A stretch of DNA of 64,000 bases from Maritimibacter sp. (lineage in GTDB: Bacteria; Pseudomonadota; Alphaproteobacteria; Rhodobacterales; Rhodobacteraceae): assembly GCA_017792445.1 (NCBI GenBank), contig CP051232.1:4252001-4316000 (forward strand), written 5' to 3'. The notes under the pieces are model-generated. The model worked only from the letters and a program-made list of their open reading frames with translations, was not told where the DNA came from and did no database searches. Shown in pieces: positions 1 to 7,242 of the stretch. The translations under genes and the position numbers were made by a program. Positions within the stretch are counted from its first letter, which is position 1, and each line of letters begins with the position of its first letter.

Positions 1-409
1 CGAAGACGCCCACGGCGGGGAAGCGGCTGGAGAAGATGAACGCGTTGTCCAGTTCGTGATAGCCGAGATGCGGGCGCACGCCGGCCTTCGAGTTGCCCAT
101 GAACAGCGCCGAGAACGCGGTCTCGCCGTCGCCAAGGCCGATGCCGCCGCCGCCTTCAAGCACCTGAAGCTCGATCCCGGTGGACCCCAGCGGGCCCTTG
201 TAGACGCCGGTCTCCATCGTGCCGCCCGAGCCGATCATCTGAAGTATCGGCCCATGCTCGGCCTGCATCAGCCAATCCTTCTGCAGGATCAGCGGGTTCG
301 GGCAGACGTCGGCAAGCGGCGTGGTGTAATGTGTTTCGGCGAACTCGCCCGCGTGGGCGGCTCCGGCGACAAGGCCTGCGGCAAGGGCAAGCGTCATGCT
401 GGTCTTCAT
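1..409 (-). CDS. ABC transporter substrate-binding protein, N-terminal part (cut by window edge)
   Basis: The reading frame starts with ATG at 409 and is open to the window edge, so only about 136 N-terminal residues are present. The first 20 residues (MKTSMTLALAAGLVAGAAHA) are a clear Sec signal peptide ending in an AHA cleavage site, so the mature protein is periplasmic. The mature part contains GSGGTMETGVYKGPLG and a GGGGIGLGDGE stretch. It lies directly upstream of a permease and ATPase of the nitrate/sulfonate/taurine (SsuABC/TauABC) type, which is the main reason for calling it a binding protein of that class. The ligand is unknown. The neighbouring oxidase and amidohydrolase suggest a nitrogen-containing organic compound (inference). 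Confidence 0.75.
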   Translation of the reverse strand, partial: MKTSMTLALAAGLVAGAAHAGEFAETHYTTPLADVCPNPLILQKDWLMQAEHGPILQMIGSGGTMETGVYKGPLGSTGIELQVLEGGGGIGLGDGETAFSALFMGNSKAGVRPHLGYHELDNAFIFSSRFPAVGVF

Positions 410-456
410 CTGGCTGGTCCTCTCTGTTGTATGCGTTTGTTGTGGGTGACGCGGTC

Positions 457-1296
457 TCAGACCCGCCCGTGCCAGTCGGCGAACAGGCGGTTTCCGAGAA
501 ACTGGAAAAACAGGTAAACCGAGATCGACAGAAGCGACGACACGATCAGGGCGGCGTACATTTCCTCGTATTTGAAGTCGATCTTGGAGTTGATAAGCAT
601 CTGCCCCAGCCCGCCGGGACCGGCGAGGAAGAACAGCTCGGACACGATGGCCCCGATCACCGCAAGGCCCGCAGAGATGCGAAGCCCCGCGAACAGAGCG
701 GGCGCGGCGGACGGGAAGCCCGCCTTCCACAGCGTGACCCACCAGCTGGCATTCGACAGCCGGAACAGGTCGATCACGCCCCGGTCAAGGCTTTTCAGCC
801 CCAAAAGCAACGTCGTGGGGATCGAGAAGAAGGTGAACATCGCGACGATCAGCATTTTCGGCAGAAAGCCGAAGCCAAGCGCGCTTTGGATCAGCGGGAT
901 GATGGCAAGGATCGGGATCGATTGCAGCGCCACGAGATAGGGAAAGATCGCCCGTTCCAGAAGGCGCATGCGGAACATGAACACACCCAGCAGGATGCCG
1001 ATGGGAATGGAGCAGGCCATGCCGGCGGCGGCGATCGAGATCGTCACCAGCGCGCGCTGGCCCAGTTCGGCCCATATCTCGGGCTTCGAGAACGCCATCT
1101 CCCACAGGCCCTGCCCGCTGGGCATCAGGAACTGGCGGTGCTCGGGCAGTCCGGCACGGGTCCAGGCGTACAGCGCCAGCAACGCACAGCCCAGCACAAC
1201 GGGGGGCAGGAAGGCTCCGATCACGCGGCCCGCCGGGGTCGGCGGCGCGGGGTTCGGGACGGGCGCGTGCGCCGGAGGAAGGGCGGTATCGGTCAT
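457..1296 (-). CDS. ABC transporter permease, SsuC/TauC-like
   Basis: 279 residues from ATG 1296, forming the membrane channel of a binding-protein-dependent importer. A signature resembling the EAA loop lies near the C-terminal third (the ISAGLAVIGAIVSELF region), with about six hydrophobic segments, as usual for BPD_transp_1 permeases of the taurine/sulfonate/nitrate group. The frame is open 14 codons further upstream, but the start at 1296 is preferred because it overlaps the stop of the ATPase gene in a TGATG junction, which indicates translational coupling. The substrate-binding gene follows 47 nt downstream, giving the order ATPase, permease, binding protein. Confidence 0.9.
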   Translation of the reverse strand: MTDTALPPAHAPVPNPAPPTPAGRVIGAFLPPVVLGCALLALYAWTRAGLPEHRQFLMPSGQGLWEMAFSKPEIWAELGQRALVTISIAAAGMACSIPIGILLGVFMFRMRLLERAIFPYLVALQSIPILAIIPLIQSALGFGFLPKMLIVAMFTFFSIPTTLLLGLKSLDRGVIDLFRLSNASWWVTLWKAGFPSAAPALFAGLRISAGLAVIGAIVSELFFLAGPGGLGQMLINSKIDFKYEEMYAALIVSSLLSISVYLFFQFLGNRLFADWHGRV

Positions 1297-2123
1297 CAGG
1301 ACGTCCTCTCGTCGGGCTGCATCAGCCCGCGCAGGCAATGCGAAATCTCGGCGCAGCCCTCGGTGAAGGCCGGGTCAAAGCGCAACTCGGCGTTGCGGGG
1401 TTGCGGCAGGTCGATGGCGTACTCGGCCTCGATCCGGCCCGGACGCGCGCCCATCACCACGACACGCGAGGACAGGTAGACCGCCTCGGGGATCGAGTGG
1501 GTGATGAAGAAGCCGGTGAAGCCCTTGGCCCGGTGCAACGCCGACAGTTCCTCGATCAGCCGTTCACGGTTGATTTCGTCCAGCGCGCCGAAGGGTTCGT
1601 CGAACAGGAACACCGTGGGGTCCAGCGCGAAGGACCGCGCCAGCGAGGCGCGCATCTTCATGCCGCCCGACAGCGCGCGGGGAAACCGGTCCTCGAACCC
1701 TTTCAGGCCCACGAGGTCCAACTGTTCCAGCGCCTTGCGCTTGCGTTCCGCCGCCGGGACGCCGCGCAGTTCCATCATCAGTTCCACATTGCCCAGCACC
1801 CGCCGCCACGGCAGCAGCGTCGCCTCCTGGAAGGTGAAGGCAAGGTGGTCGCGGTCGATCCGGACCGTGCCGCCGGTCTGCGGCAGCAGCCCCGAGGCGA
1901 TCCGCGCCAGCGTGGACTTGCCGCAGCCCGAGGGGCCGATGATCGACACGAACTCGCCCGCCGCGATGGACAGGTCGATGCCGGTCAGCGCCTCGGTCCC
2001 GTCGGGATAGGTCATCGACAGGTCCTCGAACCGCAGCGCGACGGGGCGCGGGTCGGGCGCGCGGTCGGGCGACAGGCGATAGACGCCCCTGTGCCCGGGT
2101 TCGGCCGGTCTGGTCTGGGTCAT
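1296..2123 (-). CDS. ABC transporter ATP-binding protein, SsuB/TauB-like
   Basis: 275 residues. Walker A is GPSGCGKST, the ABC signature is LSGGMKMRASLARSF, Walker B is VFLFDEPFGALDE and the H-loop is FFITHSIPEAVYLS. The variant signature LSGGMKMR and the length fit the nitrate/sulfonate/taurine importer ATPases. The ATG at 2123 is chosen over a GTG at 2135 because a GGAGG ribosome-binding site (2129-2133) lies at good distance from it. The gene is third in an operon that starts with the amidohydrolase at 5448, and it powers uptake through the permease next to it. Confidence 0.92.
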   Translation of the reverse strand: MTQTRPAEPGHRGVYRLSPDRAPDPRPVALRFEDLSMTYPDGTEALTGIDLSIAAGEFVSIIGPSGCGKSTLARIASGLLPQTGGTVRIDRDHLAFTFQEATLLPWRRVLGNVELMMELRGVPAAERKRKALEQLDLVGLKGFEDRFPRALSGGMKMRASLARSFALDPTVFLFDEPFGALDEINRERLIEELSALHRAKGFTGFFITHSIPEAVYLSSRVVVMGARPGRIEAEYAIDLPQPRNAELRFDPAFTEGCAEISHCLRGLMQPDERTS

Positions 2124-2138
2124 CGGGCCCTCCACGTC

Positions 2139-2720
2139 TCAGTACTCCCGCATCTTGCGGCCGACCTTGTCGATGAAGCCGTCGATCTCGGCCTGCCCCA
2201 CGCGGTCGATGTTGTAGAGCGCGTGGTAATCCACGCGCACCCTTGGATTGCACACGGCGCGCAGGAAGCGGGTGCCGTTCTTGCGGGGCGCATCCCCCAG
2301 CACCATGGCACGCCAGCGTTTCGAGCCATAGGTGGTGACGCTGGTCAACCGCTTGATGTTGGTCAGCCCCGGCCCCAGCCGGTTCTTCTGGAACACGAAG
2401 GACACCTCGGGCAGGAACACCCGGTCGAAATAGCCTTTCAGGATCGCGGGCCAGCCGAAATTCCAGACCGGGTGGCACAGCACCAGCGCCTCGCAGGATT
2501 GCAGCCGCGACACGTAGTCATCGACCGAGGCGCGGTTCTTCGGCACCTCGTGGTAATCGCTGCGCCCCTCGGGCGACAGCACCGGGTCGAAGCCGTCGGC
2601 GTAAAGGTCGAGGTCGTCGACCTCGTGCCCCGCAGCCGTCAGGTTGTCGACCACCGTCTCGTGCAGCCGCGCCGCAAGGCTGGTCTTCAGCGGGTGGGCA
2701 TAGACTACGTGTACTTTCAT
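2139..2720 (-). CDS. NAD(P)H dehydrogenase (quinone)/flavodoxin-fold reductase
   Basis: 193 residues. The start MKVHVVYAHP and the internal HPVWNFGWPAILKGYFDRVF motif are characteristic of the KefF/NQO1/MdaB flavodoxin-like family, which binds FMN or FAD and reduces quinones or other electrophiles with NAD(P)H. The ATG at 2720 overlaps the stop of the FAD oxidase gene as ATGA; the 25 extra upstream codons of the open frame lie inside that gene and are not used. Its place among importer, FAD oxidase and amidohydrolase genes suggests that it reduces an intermediate of the same pathway (inference). The cytoplasmic location is predicted from the lack of signal or membrane segments. Confidence 0.88.
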   Translation of the reverse strand: MKVHVVYAHPLKTSLAARLHETVVDNLTAAGHEVDDLDLYADGFDPVLSPEGRSDYHEVPKNRASVDDYVSRLQSCEALVLCHPVWNFGWPAILKGYFDRVFLPEVSFVFQKNRLGPGLTNIKRLTSVTTYGSKRWRAMVLGDAPRKNGTRFLRAVCNPRVRVDYHALYNIDRVGQAEIDGFIDKVGRKMREY

Positions 2721-4120
2721 TCCGCGCCCTCTCTGGCGGTTTCTCCGAACAGGTACGTGCGCCCTGCCACCGGCACCCAGTCCGGGTCCTCCCACGCGAT
2801 CATCTTGCCGGGGTTCAGCAGCCCCCGGGGGTCGGTTTCCCGCTTGAACGCCAGCTGATCCAGGTCGGGGGCCTTCATGCCGCCCTCCTCCAGCGTGACG
2901 CGGTGCGGGTTAAAGACGGTGAAGCCGTCGGCCTCCAGCAGCGTCACCAGTTCCTCCAGCCGCGCCTCGTCGGTGTATTTCACCAGCGGCATCGCGACGG
3001 CGCGGACCTTGCCCATGATCCGGGTCAGTTCGAAATGCAGCCGCATCTCGTCACCGAACCGGGCCTTCAGCCGGGCCGCCTCTGCCGCAGGATCGTCGCC
3101 GAACATCATCTGCAGGTAGGTCGTATCAGGATCGACCTTCATCGCCCGCAGCGTGGTGTGGTTCCAGCCAATCTCGTACAACGGCGGCACCCGCTGTTCG
3201 CTTTGCCCGTCGCGGAACCGGATCGCGGCGCCTTGGGCCGTGGCGAAGGTTTCCAGCGCGGGCAGCGTCTGGCGCGAGACATAGATACCCACCAGCCCCT
3301 CGCCCTCGGTCAGGAAGGCGCGGTGACGCAGGAAGTAGCGTTCGGCAATGCCCGGCTCGAAGACCGAGATCATGCGGCACAGGATGTCGTCCTGCCCGCC
3401 CACCGCCAGCCCGAACCGCAAAGCGGCGGACAGGTCCGGCAGGCCGACCAGCACGCCGATCCAGTCGGACGCCGGGTCGATCGGCAGCTCCAGCCGGGTG
3501 ATCACACCGTTCACGCCATAGGCATGGGCGGCCTTGTGGACGTCGTGCCCGTCCAGCTCGATCACGCGCGGCTCGGCCTCCATCGTCAGAAGGCGCAGTT
3601 TCAGGATGTTGGCGGGGTTCCGAAGGCCGCCCCACCGGATCGCGCCCACGCCGCTGGACCCGCCCGCGATGAAACCGCCGATGGTGGCGGTCGCGATGGT
3701 CGAGGGGAACAGGCGCAACTCCTGCCCCTTGGCGCGGCAGGCGGTTTCAAGGTCGGCCATCACGGCGCCGGGTTCGGTCACCAGACGGCCTTGGTGGATC
3801 TCGTGGCGGGTCAGTTCCGCCGTCGACAGGACGCAACCGCCCTTCAGCGGCATCGACTGGCCGTAGTTGCCGGTGCCGCCGCCCCGCACGGTGACCGGGA
3901 CCGAGTGGGCGTAGCAGGTGGCGAGCACGGTGCGCACCTCGTCCTCGGTCCGGGGCGAGACGATGAAGTCGCCCGTCACCTCGGCAAGCTGGCGCTTCAG
4001 GATCGGGCTGTACCAGTAGAAGTCGCGGCTTTTGCGTTGCACCGGACCGGCGGCGTCTTCCAGCGGGATGCCCGCCGCCCGCAGCGCGGTCTTGCAGCTT
4101 TCAATGTCCGGACGGGTCAT
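2717..4120 (-). CDS. FAD-binding oxidoreductase (GlcD/FAD_binding_4 family)
   Basis: 467 residues from ATG 4120. The N-terminal half has the PCMH-type FAD domain: SPRTEDEVRTVL near residue 48, VTVRGGGTGNYGQSMPLKGG, then FIAGGSSGVGAIRWG. The C-terminal part ends with LAFKRETDPRGLLNPGKM, the typical D-P-x-G-x-L-N-P-G-K signature of glycolate/lactate-oxidase-like flavoproteins. The histidine of the usual GGGT-H/N site is N here, so covalent FAD attachment is not expected. The gene overlaps its neighbours by ATGA on both sides. It probably oxidises a hydroxy or amine group of the imported compound, with the flavodoxin-fold protein as partner (inference). Confidence 0.9.
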   Translation of the reverse strand: MTRPDIESCKTALRAAGIPLEDAAGPVQRKSRDFYWYSPILKRQLAEVTGDFIVSPRTEDEVRTVLATCYAHSVPVTVRGGGTGNYGQSMPLKGGCVLSTAELTRHEIHQGRLVTEPGAVMADLETACRAKGQELRLFPSTIATATIGGFIAGGSSGVGAIRWGGLRNPANILKLRLLTMEAEPRVIELDGHDVHKAAHAYGVNGVITRLELPIDPASDWIGVLVGLPDLSAALRFGLAVGGQDDILCRMISVFEPGIAERYFLRHRAFLTEGEGLVGIYVSRQTLPALETFATAQGAAIRFRDGQSEQRVPPLYEIGWNHTTLRAMKVDPDTTYLQMMFGDDPAAEAARLKARFGDEMRLHFELTRIMGKVRAVAMPLVKYTDEARLEELVTLLEADGFTVFNPHRVTLEEGGMKAPDLDQLAFKRETDPRGLLNPGKMIAWEDPDWVPVAGRTYLFGETAREGAE

Positions 4121-5448
4121 GCCATGTCTCCTTGCGTCACGGCGATGCTGCCGAAATCCTCTTTCAGCGGCGCCCCGTCGCGCAAGACCAACCGTCCCGC
4201 GACCGGCGCGGTCAGCAGGCCCGGCCAGTCGGCCGCCTGCACCAGCACCCCATCGGCCACCGCCCCCGGCGCGATGCGCCCGCCGTCCAGCCCCATCGCC
4301 CGCGCCGGAACACCCGCGATGGCGTCGATCCAGCCGTCCGGGTCCTGATCCAGATGCGCGACCGTCATCGCCTCTCCGAAAAGGTGCAGCAGATCGTAGT
4401 CGCCCAACGGGTAATAGGCGTCGGCCACGTTGTCCGCACCGAACAGCACCGGGATGCCATGCGCGCGCATCTCGTGGACGATGGTGATGCCACGCCGGAC
4501 CGGCGTACCGTCCGGGCTGCGGTCCTGAAGGTAAAGGTTGGTGCGCGGCAACGAGGCGACGGCGATCCCGGCCTCTGCGATCCGGTCCAGCGCGCGGGCG
4601 CGCTCGGGCTCGGGTTGCAGCGACAGGGCGCAGCCATGCCCCGCCAATACGCGACCCTTGTAGCCGGTGGCCAGCACCGCCTCGGCCAGCACCGGCAGCG
4701 AGGCGGGTCCGGGGTGCAGCCCTTCGTCGATGTGGAGATCCACGTCGAGCCCATGCGCCTCTGCGCCTTTCAGGAAATCCTCGAACAGCGCACGGTCCGC
4801 CTGCCCCGGCGCGACGAAGGCGCCCAGTACGCCGCCCGCTGCCGCAACCTGACGGCAGCGGTCCGTGAAATCCGCGTCCTGCGCCCGGCTGAGCGCGCCA
4901 AGGGCGCAAAGCTGCACGGTCACGTCGCCCTCGGCCTGCACCGCACGCGCGGCTTGCCAGCCCGGCATCTGGTCGGGCGGGCGTGGGCAGTCGACATGGG
5001 TCCGCAAGTGGCGCGTTCCGGCGGCCGCGGCCTCGGTCACCGCGCGGCGCATGCGCTGAAGATGGTCGGCGCGGGTCCAATTGCCCGACACCTCGGAATG
5101 CAGCCGGATCGCGCCCATCAGCGTGCCATCGGCCATTCCGGTCTCGGACACGGTATAGGTCTTGTCGAGATGCACATGGGCGTCCGCCAGTCCCGGAAGC
5201 AGCGTCCAGCCCGCAGCCTGAACCCGGCGCGCACCGGCAAGATCGGCGGGCCTGCGAAAGCGACCGCCGGCGATCCCGATATCCGTGGTGCGCATGCCGG
5301 ACGCGGCCCTGCCGGACGCGGCGCGCCCGTCCAGCCCCGACAGCAGCGTTCCGGGCACCGTGACGCCCGACAGCACGACGGGCGCGCCCGAAACGAGGGC
5401 ATGCGCCACCGTCGCCCGTGTGCCGTCATCGTCTGTGCTGATCCGCAT
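4117..5448 (-). CDS. Amidohydrolase of the cytosine deaminase (CodA)-like group
   Basis: 443 residues. Metal-site motifs are HVHLDKTYT (HxH), LHIDEGLHP, LAGHGCALS and the LFGADNVADAYYPLGDYD block, which matches the FGHDDVxDPWYPLG region of cytosine deaminase. In that block the catalytic HDD of CodA reads ADN, so the substrate is probably not cytosine. It may hydrolyse a cyclic amide or deaminate an N-heterocycle (inference). Two starts are possible, 5463 and 5448; 5448 is chosen because a GGGGC element precedes it, while at 5463 the upstream sequence is a palindrome (5465-5481) with no ribosome-binding site. It is the first gene of the operon running to the ABC importer. Confidence 0.82.
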   Translation of the reverse strand: MRISTDDDGTRATVAHALVSGAPVVLSGVTVPGTLLSGLDGRAASGRAASGMRTTDIGIAGGRFRRPADLAGARRVQAAGWTLLPGLADAHVHLDKTYTVSETGMADGTLMGAIRLHSEVSGNWTRADHLQRMRRAVTEAAAAGTRHLRTHVDCPRPPDQMPGWQAARAVQAEGDVTVQLCALGALSRAQDADFTDRCRQVAAAGGVLGAFVAPGQADRALFEDFLKGAEAHGLDVDLHIDEGLHPGPASLPVLAEAVLATGYKGRVLAGHGCALSLQPEPERARALDRIAEAGIAVASLPRTNLYLQDRSPDGTPVRRGITIVHEMRAHGIPVLFGADNVADAYYPLGDYDLLHLFGEAMTVAHLDQDPDGWIDAIAGVPARAMGLDGGRIAPGAVADGVLVQAADWPGLLTAPVAGRLVLRDGAPLKEDFGSIAVTQGDMA

Positions 5449-5464
5449 CGTGCCCCGCTGCATG

Positions 5465-5481
5465 TGTTCGATAATGGAACA
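5465..5481. promoter_or_regulatory. Candidate IclR operator TGTTCGATAATGGAACA
   Basis: A 17-bp near-perfect palindrome (only one mismatched pair around a central A) between the divergent amidohydrolase and IclR genes. It sits immediately before the amidohydrolase start, where a bound regulator could block or activate transcription. A 14/17 match lies upstream of the related IclR gene near 40.2 kb. Binding by the adjacent IclR protein is inferred. Confidence 0.5.
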
Positions 5482-5562
5482 TTCGTTCGTTAGTAAGTAT
5501 TCTCCGTTAGGATTGCCAACTGTCAAGAGCCGCCTCCGGCGCTTGACAACTTCCCGCACGGG

Positions 5563-6402
5563 ATGCCTTTGTTTCAGCCCAATGCGGGAAGCACCCTGTC
5601 GCTTACCTGCCCGAACTTTTGCTGGGATGGCGTGTTGTTGAGCAGTTTCGAAACGACCACGGGTGCGGATGGCGACTCTGGCAAGGTGGACGAGACCGAG
5701 ATCTCGCTGACCTTCCGCAAGGGGTTGCAGGTGATGATGGCCTTCGACGGCGACGACCGGCAACTGACGCTGGCCGAGATCGCGCGGAAGACCGGCCTGA
5801 ACCGGTCCGTCGCGCGGCGGCTGGTGCGGACGCTGCTGCAGATGGGCATCCTGCGCGAGACGGGCCAGCGGTTCGAGATGACCGTGGGCGTGTTGCGGCT
5901 GGCGCGCGGCTTCACCGACGGGCACCGGATCGCGCAGATCATCCAGCCGATCCTGCGCCGCACGTCCGAGACGATTTCCGAGAATGTCTCCTTTGCCTTG
6001 CGCGACGGTGTTGACGCGACCTACGTGGCGCATGCGCAGGTGAAGGGCTCGTTCACCCTGAACCGCGTGGCGATCGGAACCCATGTGCCGCTGGCCAGCA
6101 CCGCCGCCGGCCACGCGATCCTGTCGCATGTAGGCGCCGGCGACTGGCCCGAAGGCGTCGAGCGCAGCCCCGAGCTTGAGGATGCCATCGCGCGGGTGCA
6201 TCAGCGCGGCTTCGCCTATCTGGCGGACGGGCTGATCGACGGCGTCAGTTCCGTGGCCTTTCCGGTATTCCGCGCGAATGGCGTGATCGAGGGCGCGGTG
6301 TCGATCCTGTTTCCCACCGACCGTTTTGATCCCGCCGAAATGCCCGGCTCCCTGATCGCTGAACTGCGCCAGTGCGCGGTCGATATCGGCACCAGCCTGT
6401 GA
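5563..6402 (+). CDS. IclR-family transcriptional regulator
   Basis: Up to 279 residues. A winged helix-turn-helix occupies roughly residues 48-110 (ISLTFRKGLQVMMAFDG, then LTLAEIARKTGLNRSVARRL), followed by the IclR effector domain (FALRDGVDATYVAHAQ, VPLASTAAGHAILS). The first 45 residues do not resemble IclR proteins, so the true start may be internal; no convincing ribosome-binding site decides it. The gene diverges from the amidohydrolase-ABC operon and overlaps the FolD-like gene by GTGA. It probably responds to the imported substrate and controls both flanking units. Its DNA-binding domain resembles that of the IclR protein near 40.3 kb closely. Confidence 0.9.
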   Translation: MPLFQPNAGSTLSLTCPNFCWDGVLLSSFETTTGADGDSGKVDETEISLTFRKGLQVMMAFDGDDRQLTLAEIARKTGLNRSVARRLVRTLLQMGILRETGQRFEMTVGVLRLARGFTDGHRIAQIIQPILRRTSETISENVSFALRDGVDATYVAHAQVKGSFTLNRVAIGTHVPLASTAAGHAILSHVGAGDWPEGVERSPELEDAIARVHQRGFAYLADGLIDGVSSVAFPVFRANGVIEGAVSILFPTDRFDPAEMPGSLIAELRQCAVDIGTSL

Positions 6403-7205
6403 CCGGGACTTTCCGGGGCGACGCCCTTGCGGACGGCATCCTTGACGCCCTGCGCGCCAACCCCGCTGCTGCGCGGGCCAGCCTTCTGGTGCTTCACGAT
6501 GCCTCGGCTCCGCCCGCTGCCGCCTATGCCGCGCGGATCGAAAGCTTCGCGCCCCGCGCCGGGTTTCCGGTCACGGTGCGCGACTATCCTGCCAGCCTGA
6601 CCGAGCTTCGCGCCCTGCTGGACGCGACACAGGGCGCCGTGCTGCCGATCCACCCGCTGCCGGGCTGGATCGACGCGCCGACACTGACCGAGATGCTTGG
6701 CCCGGACCGTGACCCCGAGGGGCTGCACCCGCTGCACGCCGGGGCGCTGGCGCTGGGACGTCCGGGCATCGTGCCGCCGACCGCCGACGCCGCGTTTCGC
6801 GTGGCCGAAGCCATTGCCGGGCCACTGTCGGGCAGGACCGCCGCCTTGGTCGGCGCCTCGCCCGTGGTGGGCCGCCCGCTGGCGCTGTTGCTGATCGCCG
6901 CCGGGGCCACGGTGCGCGTGGCGCAGGCCAGCACCCGCGACCTTGCCGCCGAGACACGAGATGCCGAAATCGTCTTCTCCGCCGTGGGCCGTCCCGGCCT
7001 GTTGGGGCGGGACCACCTTTGCAAGGGTGCTATCGGCATCGACATCGGGATCACCCGGCAGGGCGACCGGCTTGTGGGCGATCTGGACGCCGACAGCCTA
7101 AACGGACATGCATCGTGGCTGACCCATGTACCCGATGGCGTCGGCCCGGTGACGGTGGCCTGCCTGATGTGCAACGCCGCCCGGCTGGGCGGCGCTGAGG
7201 TCTGA
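6399..7205 (+). CDS. FolD-like protein lacking the canonical catalytic residues
   Basis: 268 residues from GTG 6399, which overlaps the IclR stop as GTGA. The architecture is FolD (methylene-tetrahydrofolate dehydrogenase/cyclohydrolase): an N-terminal catalytic lobe, a Rossmann segment LVGASPVVGRPLALLLIAAG and a C-terminal PDGVGPVTVACLM motif (PGGVGPMT in FolD). Aligned to FolD, Tyr43 is kept, but the catalytic lysine of Y-x3-K is Ile47. The Gln of VQLPLP is replaced (PIHPLP, residues 83-88), and the Asp of DVDGFH is Glu107 (DPEGLH). It is therefore unlikely to be the housekeeping FolD. It may be a specialised paralog for one-carbon transfer in the adjacent pathway, or a non-catalytic binding protein. 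Confidence 0.82.
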   Translation: MTGTFRGDALADGILDALRANPAAARASLLVLHDASAPPAAAYAARIESFAPRAGFPVTVRDYPASLTELRALLDATQGAVLPIHPLPGWIDAPTLTEMLGPDRDPEGLHPLHAGALALGRPGIVPPTADAAFRVAEAIAGPLSGRTAALVGASPVVGRPLALLLIAAGATVRVAQASTRDLAAETRDAEIVFSAVGRPGLLGRDHLCKGAIGIDIGITRQGDRLVGDLDADSLNGHASWLTHVPDGVGPVTVACLMCNAARLGGAEV

Positions 7206-7242
7206 CTTTCAATCGGTTACAGCGCGAGGCTGAGACGCCGGA

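Noticed and set aside
2717-5080. 787-codon form of the FAD oxidase
   Set aside because: The N-terminal 320 codons lie inside the amidohydrolase gene in another frame; the ATGA overlap at 4120 marks the real start.
5571-5580. GTTTCAGCCC near the first IclR gene
   Set aside because: It lacks the WC of the shared 11-mer and has no GTTTC-N4-GTWWC partner at 23 or 33 bp.
4117-6201. 694-codon form of the amidohydrolase extending into the IclR gene
   Set aside because: The extra 240 codons are antisense to the IclR gene and have no amidohydrolase character; the start near 5448 fits the family.
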